36,101 nucleotides of DNA. Origin: Treponema sp. (lineage in GTDB: Bacteria; Spirochaetota; Spirochaetia; Treponematales; Breznakiellaceae). Position 1 is the first letter of the stretch. Each line of letters starts with the position of its first letter. Below are positions 25,958 to 33,960 of this stretch, one piece after another. The translations under genes were made by a program, and so were the position numbers. Under the pieces are notes generated by a model. That model saw only the letters and a program-made list of their open reading frames with translations, searched no databases and was not told where the DNA came from. The stretch covers positions 1 to 36,101 of the forward strand of contig JAIRUC010000133.1 in the NCBI GenBank assembly GCA_031254615.1. The letters are read 5' to 3'.

Positions 25958-26548
25958 TTATATCTTTTTTCTTGAGCCGGGCTTTACAACAGGGATTCCC
26001 TTTTTGCAAAGCTCACATTCCGACGCATCCCAGTTTTCGGAACTTACTTTTACACCAGGATAAAACGGCCACGGGATATCTTTTGCATCTTCTGTACGGC
26101 GGTCAACAACACAGGCAAGGGCTGTAACTTTTGCGCCGGCCAGCTCCAGCGCCGCGGCGCACTCCATCGAGGATTTTCCGGTAGTAACAACATCTTCGAC
26201 AATAAGAACATTCTGTCCCGGCTGTAATTCAAAGCGGCGCACAGTCATTGTACCTGTATCGTCCCTCTCCGTAAAAATTGCCGGAAGCGAAAGCTGCCTC
26301 GCGACCTCCCATGCGGCAATAATTCCCCCCATCGCAGGCCCAACTACTATGTCAACTTTAATTTTTCCGCTTTTAATGTCATCCGCTATTTTTTCCGCAA
26401 CAGGCTTCAAAGCGGTCTGCGCCTTATCCGGGTATTGTAAAAGCCTTGCGCACTGAAAATATTTATCGGAATGCCGCCCGGAGCTTAGAAGAAAATGCCC
26501 TTCCAGCATCGCGTCCGATTCACGTAACAGTTCAATAATTTTTTCCAT
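25958..26548 (-). CDS. pyrE: orotate phosphoribosyltransferase
   Basis: FLLSSGRHSDKYFQC, VVGPAMGGIIAAWEVA, NVLIVEDVVTTGKS PRPP motif. The ORF-track start at 26563 is TTG; ATG at 26548. Confidence 0.93.
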   Translation of the reverse strand: MEKIIELLRESDAMLEGHFLLSSGRHSDKYFQCARLLQYPDKAQTALKPVAEKIADDIKSGKIKVDIVVGPAMGGIIAAWEVARQLSLPAIFTERDDTGTMTVRRFELQPGQNVLIVEDVVTTGKSSMECAAALELAGAKVTALACVVDRRTEDAKDIPWPFYPGVKVSSENWDASECELCKKGIPVVKPGSRKKI

Positions 26549-26552
26549 GTTT

Positions 26553-27509
26553 TCATCCTTCAATTTTAGTTCTGATTGATATTTCAGTTACAGTTGGCAT
26601 TTTATTATCAATTAAATAATCATGTATTCCGTTGATAATTTCAATCATTGCGTGCGGATTCGCGAAAGTCGCGGATCCCACCTGTATAGCGTCCGCTCCC
26701 GCCATAAGGAACTCAAGCGCGTCATTTGCGCAGGTAATTCCGCCAATACCGATAATCGGCACGTGCATTTTCATTTCTTCCAATGTGTCAAAAAGTTCCC
26801 AAACCATGCGAAGGGCAATCGGTTTTATTGCCGGCCCTGAAAGACCCGCGCTGATATTGTCAAAGATCGGTTTGCGGCTAACAGTGTCTATCCCCATTGC
26901 CTTAAAAGTATTGACAAGCGAAAGAGCATCCGCTCCGGCTCTTATACAGGAAAGCGCTACAGCCGCAAGAGACGGAGCGTTAGGGGAAAGTTTTATCATC
27001 AGCGGCTTTCTTGTACATACGCGCTTTACCGCCGCGACAAGAGCGGCTGCCGTTCCCGGATCAAGACCGAATGCCATGCCCCCAAGTTTTACATTGGGGC
27101 AGGATATGTTTAGCTCTATCATGTCTACAGACGATTCGTTAAGGAGGACGGCCCCTTTGACATATTCATCCGCTTCCGCCCCGGACAGGTTTGCGATTAT
27201 CGCAGGCCCCAATTTCCTCATATACGGAAGATCGTTTTCTAAAAATGACTGAATACCGGGATTTTCAAGGCCGATTGAATTCATCATGCCCGAAGGAGTT
27301 TCCCAGACACGGATGCCGGTATTTCCCGTCCTTGGAGTTAATGTAAGACCCTTTGTACAAATACCGCCAAGAAGCGATATGTCTATTATGGAATTGTATT
27401 CGCGGCCGTACCCAAATGTTCCGGAAGCGGCAATAACCGGATTTCGTAACTGTACTCCGGCAATATTAACGGAAAGACTGTTTACGGTATTATTCATGTT
27501 TTCACTCAT
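26553..27509 (-). CDS. pyrD: dihydroorotate dehydrogenase B, catalytic subunit
   Basis: LRNPVIAASGTFGYGREY, IELNISCPNVKLGGMAFG, IGIGGITCANDALEFLMAGADAIQVGSA. Confidence 0.95.
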   Translation of the reverse strand: MSENMNNTVNSLSVNIAGVQLRNPVIAASGTFGYGREYNSIIDISLLGGICTKGLTLTPRTGNTGIRVWETPSGMMNSIGLENPGIQSFLENDLPYMRKLGPAIIANLSGAEADEYVKGAVLLNESSVDMIELNISCPNVKLGGMAFGLDPGTAAALVAAVKRVCTRKPLMIKLSPNAPSLAAVALSCIRAGADALSLVNTFKAMGIDTVSRKPIFDNISAGLSGPAIKPIALRMVWELFDTLEEMKMHVPIIGIGGITCANDALEFLMAGADAIQVGSATFANPHAMIEIINGIHDYLIDNKMPTVTEISIRTKIEG

Positions 27510-28287
27510 TGATGATTAAATCCTTTGAAGAAAAAATAGGACCGTCCGAACAACAGCGGCGGTTTCCTTTTGTTGTGCGGATTGTGCAGCCAAGACAGGC
27601 CCCGGCCCCGCACGCCATACGGCTTTCCATTGACACATAACATGGAACATCTTTTTTGTTGCATTTTAACAATAATGCTTTTAACATTTCAAACGGGCCG
27701 CATGAAAATATTATGTCATATTTTTCCGGTTCAAAAAAATATTCAACTATGCGCCCGCTTAGGGCATTTACTCCGTCTTCGGCGGCGATAATTACTTTTT
27801 TTGCGTTTTTTCCTGCGCCCAGCATAGCGTCCTCTTGTTCTTTTTCCTTAAATCCTGTTTTAAAACCGGCGTAAAAATGAAAATTGTAATCCGGTTTTTC
27901 GGCGACAAGAGCTGCAAGAGGGGCAATTCCGGCGCCTCCGCTTACAAGAGCTGCGCTGCCGCTATCGGGCAAGAAATCCGCCCACGCATTGCCGAAAGGG
28001 CCTGTTAGCTGCATTTTTTCGCCGATTTGCATCTGCGAAAATTCCTGCGTTCCCTTGCCGTGCCGGGTAATAAGGAATTTCACTGTATTTTGCACAGGGT
28101 TAAATTCAAAGACGCCGATTGGACGAGGCAGAAAGAAAGAAAAACGAACAGGCTTTATCATAAAAAATTGACCAGCTCTGGGAGCCGGCCCTGTCCATGT
28201 ACAATGAAGAATAAAAGTTTCGCCATCCACAGGATAATTGGCTGTTATTTCGCAGATAACTGATTTCGCCGCATTAGCCGTACACAT
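27502..28287 (-). CDS. pyrK: dihydroorotate dehydrogenase electron-transfer subunit
   Basis: Ferredoxin-reductase-like domain (LPRPIGVFEF, LVSGGAGIAPLAAL) and C-terminal Cys cluster (MACGAGACLGCTIRT...RRCCSDGPIF); overlaps pyrD. Confidence 0.93.
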   Translation of the reverse strand: MCTANAAKSVICEITANYPVDGETFILHCTWTGPAPRAGQFFMIKPVRFSFFLPRPIGVFEFNPVQNTVKFLITRHGKGTQEFSQMQIGEKMQLTGPFGNAWADFLPDSGSAALVSGGAGIAPLAALVAEKPDYNFHFYAGFKTGFKEKEQEDAMLGAGKNAKKVIIAAEDGVNALSGRIVEYFFEPEKYDIIFSCGPFEMLKALLLKCNKKDVPCYVSMESRMACGAGACLGCTIRTTKGNRRCCSDGPIFSSKDLIINE

Positions 28288-29186
28288 TATTTTCTCCCGT
28301 TTGTTTCAAGTAAAATCTCGTCACGCATTTTTATTGCCGCTTTACGGGCGGCAAGGGCGGCAAAAGCGTTATCTGCATTTTGACTGCCAGCCTCTTTTTG
28401 CCATGCCGTTATAATCGAACGTGAGGCGTTTACCACGCCGCCGTTTCCTTCGCGTAACAAAAGCGCGGCATCCTGCGCTCCGCCGCCCTGCGCTCCGTAT
28501 CCCGGAATAAGGAAAAACAGGTTGGGGTAGTTCTTTCTTATATCCGAGGCTTCCTGCCTTTCCGTACAGCCGACTACCGCGCCAAATATGCCGTATCCCT
28601 TTTTCCCCGCGTATTTGGCGGCAAGCTCTGCCAATTTGTCTCCTACCTTATTATAAACTTTTTTTCCGTCATTTGTTTCCAAAAACTGAAAATCCCTCAT
28701 TCCCTGATTGCTTGTCCTCATAAGAACAAACGCGCCGCCGCCGTTGTTCTGCGCTTGTGAAAGCCACGGTTCAACGGAGTCCATTCCCAGGTAGGGGGTT
28801 AAAGTTACAAAGTCCGCCTTAAACTCGCCTGCAAGATGGGCTTTCGCGTAACGGGTTGCGGTATCGGCAATGTCGCCGCGCTTGATGTCGGCGATTACAA
28901 TTCCGCCTTTTTTGCGGATGTATTCAAGGGTTTTTGTATAAGCGCAAAGACCGGATATGCCCATCTCTTCGTAATATGCGATTTGAACCTTGTAACACGC
29001 CGCAACATCAAAAGTAGCTTCGATAAGCGCGGTGTTAAACGCAAGAACAGCATGCGCGTCATCCGCGGCTTTTTTTCTTTCCGCCGGCGGGACATAATCC
29101 GCAGAAGTATCGAGCCCCACGCAGACATGGCCTTTGGAGGCGACAGCGTCAAACAACAAATCTACCGCGGGCGTTTGAGTTACCAT
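28287..29186 (-). CDS. pyrF: orotidine-5'-phosphate decarboxylase (PyrF type 2)
   Basis: HVCVGLDTSADYVP, VIADIKRGDIADTATRYAKAH, LIPGYGAQGG. Confidence 0.93.
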   Translation of the reverse strand: MVTQTPAVDLLFDAVASKGHVCVGLDTSADYVPPAERKKAADDAHAVLAFNTALIEATFDVAACYKVQIAYYEEMGISGLCAYTKTLEYIRKKGGIVIADIKRGDIADTATRYAKAHLAGEFKADFVTLTPYLGMDSVEPWLSQAQNNGGGAFVLMRTSNQGMRDFQFLETNDGKKVYNKVGDKLAELAAKYAGKKGYGIFGAVVGCTERQEASDIRKNYPNLFFLIPGYGAQGGGAQDAALLLREGNGGVVNASRSIITAWQKEAGSQNADNAFAALAARKAAIKMRDEILLETNGRK

Positions 29187-29617
29187 CTTAAATCTCCTGC
29201 AGAAATTATTTCGTCGCAGTATTCGCAGCGGTAAGTGCGAAGTTCGCTGTTTTCAAGATGGAAAACATGGGTTATATAATTTTCCGTAGAGCTTATACAG
29301 CGGGGGTTTTTGCATTTAAGCACGTTCTCGACTCTTTCGGGAAGCTGGAGTTTTATTTTCCTTGTTACGCGCTCATTTTCAATAATGTTTACGGTTATGT
29401 TCGGGTCAATTAACCCCAGAACATCAAGATTAATTGAAATGGTATTGTCAATCTTTATAATGTCCTTTCTGCCGCAATTTGATGACGATGCGTTAGCTAC
29501 AAACGCGACAGTATAGGGAACCTTATCCAGCCGCAGCCAGTTGAAAATTCTGATTCCAAGTCCCGCCTTAATGTGATCGATTACAATTCCGTTTTTTATC
29601 TCTTCTATATTTAACAT
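29180..29617 (-). CDS. pyrI: aspartate carbamoyltransferase regulatory subunit
   Basis: IKNGIVIDHIKAGLGIRIFNWL and Zn site CKNPRC...YRCEYC; start chosen at MLNIEEIKNG. Confidence 0.93.
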   Translation of the reverse strand: MLNIEEIKNGIVIDHIKAGLGIRIFNWLRLDKVPYTVAFVANASSSNCGRKDIIKIDNTISINLDVLGLIDPNITVNIIENERVTRKIKLQLPERVENVLKCKNPRCISSTENYITHVFHLENSELRTYRCEYCDEIISAGDLRW

Positions 29618-29618
29618 T

Positions 29619-30539
29619 TTAAACCACTCCCAGTACGCTGGATAACAGCGCCATGCGGACATACATTCCGTACTTTGCCTGCGCAAAATACGCGGCCCGC
29701 GGATCGGTATCGACCTCTACGGAAATTTCGTTTACCCTTGGAAGAGGGTGAAGGACGATTAAACTTTTCTTGCCCGCCTGCATCTTTTCGGCATTAAGAA
29801 CATAGGTGTCTTTCAATCTGATATAGTCATCCTCGTTAAAAAACCGTTCCCGCTGAACCCTTGTCATGTAAAGCACGTCAATCTCCGGCATGGAATCTTC
29901 AAGTTTTTCCTTTTCGTAAAATTCGACATTCTGTTTTTTTAATATGCTTTGTATATAATCGGGAAGGACAAGTTCCGTGGGAGAAATAAAAATCATTTTG
30001 ATTTTTTCATAACGGGCAAGCGCTTTTGCCAGCGAATGAACCGTTCTGCCGAATCTTAAGTCGCCGCAAAAACCGACGGTAAGGTTTCCTATTTTTCCCA
30101 ACAGCCGCTTTATCGTAAGAAGGTCGGTCAAAGTCTGGGTAGGGTGGTGATGCCCCCCGTCTCCCGCGTTGATAATCGGGACGGAAGAATACCGGCTGGC
30201 AAGAAGGGAAGAACCTTCTTTCGGGTTTCGCATGACAATCGCGTCCGAGTAACTTGCCGCCATGCGGATTGTGTCGGCAAGGCTTTCGCCTTTTGACGTG
30301 GAACTGGAGCCGGGATCGGCAAACCCAAGACAGCTTCCCCCAAGGCGCAGCATGGCGGCCTCGAAACTAAGCCGGGTTCTGGTACTTGGCTCAAAAAACA
30401 GGGTTGCCAGCAGTTTACCGCGGCAGCTTTCGCGCAGGTACTTTTCGTCTTTTTCAATTTTTTCCGCAAGAGAAAAAAGCCCATCCATTTCGTCCAGCGA
30501 AAAATCTTCAGGTTCTACAAGGGATCGTCCTTTTAACAT
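29619..30539 (-). CDS. pyrB: aspartate carbamoyltransferase catalytic subunit
   Basis: [51 protein letters not shown]. Confidence 0.96.
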   Translation of the reverse strand: MLKGRSLVEPEDFSLDEMDGLFSLAEKIEKDEKYLRESCRGKLLATLFFEPSTRTRLSFEAAMLRLGGSCLGFADPGSSSTSKGESLADTIRMAASYSDAIVMRNPKEGSSLLASRYSSVPIINAGDGGHHHPTQTLTDLLTIKRLLGKIGNLTVGFCGDLRFGRTVHSLAKALARYEKIKMIFISPTELVLPDYIQSILKKQNVEFYEKEKLEDSMPEIDVLYMTRVQRERFFNEDDYIRLKDTYVLNAEKMQAGKKSLIVLHPLPRVNEISVEVDTDPRAAYFAQAKYGMYVRMALLSSVLGVV

Positions 30540-30556
30540 TTGCCCTCTCTCTTTAG

Positions 30557-30585
30557 TTGCTTTATCTCTTAATTTAATGTATTAT
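30557..30585 (+). promoter_or_regulatory. candidate sigma70 promoter for the NDK-like gene
   Basis: TTGCTT (30557-30562), 17-nt spacer, TATTAT (30580-30585); predicted start of transcription coincides with ATG 30591. Confidence 0.5.
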
Positions 30586-30590
30586 TGGGT

Positions 30591-31760
30591 ATGAGTAAAG
30601 GCTTATCTTATGTTTTTGTAACGCCTTATACAGTCGCGAAAAGCAGAACCGGCGGAGTTCTTTCCCGCCTGCTTACCCGTACCGATTTGGATTTGGTCGG
30701 CGCACAGATTTTTACGCCGGATCGTGATTTTGCCGACAAATATTCAGAATCCCTTAGGCAAAGGGCTCCTCAAAACCAACTGGTACTTTTGGCGGACTAT
30801 GTCAAGCAGTATTTCGGCCCTTCCGGCGGCAGGGCGCACCGGACGCTTTTTCTTCTTTTCCGCGGCGAGAACCCTTGTGAGAAACTTCTTAATACCTGCG
30901 GCCATTTGTATACTCAGCATGTTGAAGTAGACGCCCTCGCCGGTGAGACAATCCGCGACACTTATTCCGATTTGATTTTTAACGGCGGCAACCCGAGCGA
31001 CGTACGTTATTTTGAACCTGCCGTTCTTACTCCAAGGCAGCAGGACGAAGCAAATGTCGACCTGCGCTTTATAGCGGATTTTCTTGAAGGAAAAGAAAAT
31101 ATTGTCCAGAATGTAGTTCATCCCGATCCATCAAAAATTGAAAGAACGCTTGTCATTATAAAGCCCGATAACTGGACGCACAATTCATCGCGTCCCGGCG
31201 CAATTATCGATATGTTCTCCCGTACAGGACTTCGCATTATCGGCATGAAGATTCATCATTTCTCGCTTTCGGAAGCGCTGGATTTCTACGGGCCTGTAGA
31301 AAACGCACTTAAAGAAAAGCTGTCTGTAACTTTTGGGCAAAGGGCCCAGGAGCTTTTGGAAAAAGAATTTAAAATTCAGTTGAGCGCAGATATGGTTAAT
31401 ATATTGAAATCAGATTTTGGAGCCCAATGTGCAAGAGGCCAGTTCCATGACATTATTGAATTTATGTCCGGCAAGCGTCCGGGTGTTTATTCCGCCGAAG
31501 AGACAGCAAAACAGGGTCAGGTAAAATGTATGATCCTTGTTTACGAAGGCGAAAATGCTGTTCAAAAAATACGCGATGTTCTGGGCTCGACAGACCCGAC
31601 TAAAGCTACGGACGGCACTGTGCGCCGCGAGTTTGGCAGTAACGTTATGGTCAACACCGCCCACGCTTCCGATTCTGCGGAAAGTTATGAGCGCGAGCAA
31701 AAGATTGTCAGGATTAATCATAATTCTTCGGTTTCGATTATTAGAGAGCATATTAGCTAA
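30591..31760 (+). CDS. tandem nucleoside-diphosphate-kinase-like protein
   Basis: C-terminal half carries NDK motifs (RTLVIIKPDNW...GENAVQKIRDVLGSTDPTKATDGTVRREFGSNVMVNTAHASDS); N-terminal half is a divergent copy (SYVFVTPYTVAKSRTGG...FLLFRGENPCEKLLNTCG...GETIRDTYSD). Confidence 0.8.
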   Translation: MSKGLSYVFVTPYTVAKSRTGGVLSRLLTRTDLDLVGAQIFTPDRDFADKYSESLRQRAPQNQLVLLADYVKQYFGPSGGRAHRTLFLLFRGENPCEKLLNTCGHLYTQHVEVDALAGETIRDTYSDLIFNGGNPSDVRYFEPAVLTPRQQDEANVDLRFIADFLEGKENIVQNVVHPDPSKIERTLVIIKPDNWTHNSSRPGAIIDMFSRTGLRIIGMKIHHFSLSEALDFYGPVENALKEKLSVTFGQRAQELLEKEFKIQLSADMVNILKSDFGAQCARGQFHDIIEFMSGKRPGVYSAEETAKQGQVKCMILVYEGENAVQKIRDVLGSTDPTKATDGTVRREFGSNVMVNTAHASDSAESYEREQKIVRINHNSSVSIIREHIS

Positions 31761-31787
31761 TAAATGTATGCCCTGAAGATTGAGGGC

Positions 31788-31814
31788 AAAAATGCGCAGC
31801 CTGCCTGACTGCAC
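31788..31814 (-). terminator. intrinsic terminator downstream of tRNA-Glu
   Basis: Minus strand GTGCAGTC-AGGCA-GGCTGCGC (8-bp stem with G-U pairs) followed by A TTTTT. Confidence 0.7.
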
Positions 31815-31847
31815 GCATGGAGTGACTTTAAGTATACCTTTTGATAT

Positions 31848-31919
31848 TAGCCCCTAGGAGAATCGAACTCCTCTTTTAAGATTGAGAATCTCATGTCCTA
31901 ACCGATAGACGAAGGGGCC
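31848..31919 (-). tRNA. tRNA-Glu (CTC)
   Basis: Reverse complement GGCCCCTTCGTCTATCGGTTAGGACATGAGATTCTCAATCTTAAAAGAGGAGTTCGATTCTCCTAGGGGCTA folds as a cloverleaf; G1-U72 wobble. Confidence 0.92.
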
Positions 31920-31927
31920 TCATGTTC

Positions 31928-31956
31928 AATATAACAAGGCTTGTAATGTTAGTCAA
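31928..31956 (-). promoter_or_regulatory. sigma70-type promoter of tRNA-Glu
   Basis: Minus strand TTGACT (31951-31956), 17-nt spacer, TATATT (31928-31933), 8 nt before the tRNA 5' end. Confidence 0.7.
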
Positions 31957-31967
31957 CGGCAGTTTAG

Positions 31968-32498
31968 TTATTCAGACTGATAATCAAGCAAAGTAGTAAC
32001 AGGAGTAGGGTCGAGTACTTTTTTGTAATTAAGAAACGGAAGGCCCACAACGCCGAAAATTTCCGGAACTTCCGCTCCGCCTTCGACAAGAAGGGATCTT
32101 GCGGCGTTCAATGTGCCGCCGGTCGCGATGAGGTCATCGGTTAGCAGAACACGTTTGCCTCTTGGAACATCCGCAGAGTGGACTTCAATTTCCGCCTGGG
32201 CATATTCAAGATCGTATTTTTTAGAAAGAGTAACGCCGGGGAGTTTTCCTTTTTTACGGATGGGAATCAGCGGAATGCCCAAACGGATCGCAAAAGGAGC
32301 GGCAAATAAAAAACCGCGCGCCTCAATTGCGGCGACGGCGTTTATATCCCTGTCTTTGTAGATTTCCGCCATGCGGTCGACGCAGTAAAGGAAAGCTTCG
32401 GGAGAGGCAAGAATACTGGTAATGTCATAAAAAAGAATGCCTTTCTTTGGGAAGTCGGGTACTTTTCTTATATAATTATCCAGATTAAAAGAAGACAT
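31968..32498 (-). CDS. apt: adenine phosphoribosyltransferase
   Basis: IRKVPDFPKKGILFYDITSILASPEAF, AAIEARGFLFAAPFA, VLLTDDLIATGGTLNAA. Confidence 0.95.
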   Translation of the reverse strand: MSSFNLDNYIRKVPDFPKKGILFYDITSILASPEAFLYCVDRMAEIYKDRDINAVAAIEARGFLFAAPFAIRLGIPLIPIRKKGKLPGVTLSKKYDLEYAQAEIEVHSADVPRGKRVLLTDDLIATGGTLNAARSLLVEGGAEVPEIFGVVGLPFLNYKKVLDPTPVTTLLDYQSE

Positions 32499-32499
32499 A

Positions 32500-32886
32500 T
32501 TAACCGGTTATTCCTTTGATCCACTTTTCTATAGCGCTCTTGTCAGCTCCGTCAGTCAAAAGGGGGACGCCTAATTCAGCTTCGCAGTCTTGTAATATGC
32601 CGGCTAGGTATTCAAGCGATTCTTTGTTGGCGGAAAAAATGCCGCATTTTCTTGAAACAAAATTGATATGAGAGAGCATTTCTTCAAGATAGGAAAAAGA
32701 CGCAGGATTGGGTTTGTTACAGCCAAGAAAAAATAATTCTGCGGGAAGAATGTCTGTTCCGGCAAATTTTTCGGCGTGGCAAATTTTTACCTCGCAGACC
32801 TGCAAACAGCTTTTTATTGACTGCGCGATTGGCTCAAGAGCTTCACTGGCGTCTGTAACGATCAGTACCTTTGTTTCAGCATTCAC
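32500..32886 (-). CDS. hypothetical protein, possibly flavodoxin-like fold
   Basis: GTG start; alternating beta/alpha pattern (KVLIVTDAS..., ELFFLGCNK...); 1 bp upstream of apt. Confidence 0.55.
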   Translation of the reverse strand: MNAETKVLIVTDASEALEPIAQSIKSCLQVCEVKICHAEKFAGTDILPAELFFLGCNKPNPASFSYLEEMLSHINFVSRKCGIFSANKESLEYLAGILQDCEAELGVPLLTDGADKSAIEKWIKGITG

Positions 32887-32917
32887 TTTTCTATTGTATT
32901 CCTTATTAAAAAACTTG

Positions 32918-33883
32918 TCAATTCGCTTCCGTGCCTAATCCCCGCACGATATAATTTACGATTTTCCAGATATTGTCCTTGCGTTCAAGATAATATGTAT
33001 AGCGCCTTAATTCGGTGAAATTTGTATACCGGAATCTTGCTAAAACGACAACTTCTCCCTCGTTATTCTTGTATTCGGTATTTTCAATTAAAAAACTTGT
33101 AGGAACAACGTTGATGTCGCCGTCAACAACCGAATTTTGAAGGTTTTTGCGGTATTCCTTTACCATGTTTCTGCGGCCCTCTTCGTTCTCGCTAATCCAT
33201 TTTTGTTTTTGGCTTGCTTCACGCGAAAGCATTTTTTCAATATCAAGGTAGAGGAAGAACCTTTCCCATTGAGACTGCTGGCGGGCGGTAATCATGTACG
33301 CTACAACTTCATCCGGCGGAATGGGCTGGCAGACCAAAACCGCTCCCGTGGCTACGTCCATTTCGAGCGGAATGCCGTCCGGTCCCGGAATGGCGGCAGG
33401 GCGCAGGTTTAGCGCCAGATAATTCGATTCAAAGACAAAATCTGAAGCCCTGAAAAGCTCCGGAAAAACAAGAGCCTTTACCCTGTATGAACCGGGCTGA
33501 ATTATCTTTACATAATCGCGCAGATTTTCCACGAAGGAAAAAGATTCCCCGCTTTCAATCGAAATCTCGCGGAAATATACCTGCTGGGACTGCGTCCGTT
33601 TTCTGATAAGATTCTCCGCTTGTGAAAGGCGGCGGTTCGTCATAGTCCTTATATCGAAATCGATGGAAAACACCCGTTCGTCCGCAAGTTTAAATCGGTA
33701 TGTGGAAGGGGTTTTGTTGTTGATGGTGATCTGTACAAAAATGGGGTCGGATTCGACATAGTAAATTTTGCGGTCAAGAAAACGAATATTGAATTCAACG
33801 CCCGGCTCGGCTTCAACTGCAAAAAGGGGAGAAAGGCTTATAAACACGAAAAGAACCGGGATTAATTTACATATTTTTTTCAT
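32918..33883 (-). CDS. hypothetical secreted protein (Ig-like N-terminal region, NTF2-like C-terminal region)
   Basis: Signal peptide MKKICKLIPVLFVFISLSPLFA; beta-rich N-terminal region and C-terminal FRYTNFTELRRYTYYLERKDNIWKIVNYIV. Confidence 0.65.
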   Translation of the reverse strand: MKKICKLIPVLFVFISLSPLFAVEAEPGVEFNIRFLDRKIYYVESDPIFVQITINNKTPSTYRFKLADERVFSIDFDIRTMTNRRLSQAENLIRKRTQSQQVYFREISIESGESFSFVENLRDYVKIIQPGSYRVKALVFPELFRASDFVFESNYLALNLRPAAIPGPDGIPLEMDVATGAVLVCQPIPPDEVVAYMITARQQSQWERFFLYLDIEKMLSREASQKQKWISENEEGRRNMVKEYRKNLQNSVVDGDINVVPTSFLIENTEYKNNEGEVVVLARFRYTNFTELRRYTYYLERKDNIWKIVNYIVRGLGTEAN

Positions 33884-33960
33884 TTTACTTCCTCATAAAA
33901 GTCGAAAAGTCAGTGTTCAAAACAAACACAGTTCTATATTATAGTAATCGGCATATTTAT

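Noticed and set aside
26632-27252. 206-aa plus-strand ORF inside pyrD
   Set aside because: Shadow ORF on the strand opposite a clear PyrD; no recognisable motifs.
20502-31774. 15-mer ataaatgtatgccct shared between intergenic regions at 20502-20516 and 31760-31774
   Set aside because: About one such match is expected by chance in a 36-kb window counting both strands, and flanking bases diverge at once.
31769-31788. Hairpin tgccct-gaagattg-agggca after the NDK-like gene as a plus-strand terminator
   Set aside because: Short stem with no following T-tract on the plus strand (followed by AAAA); not called.
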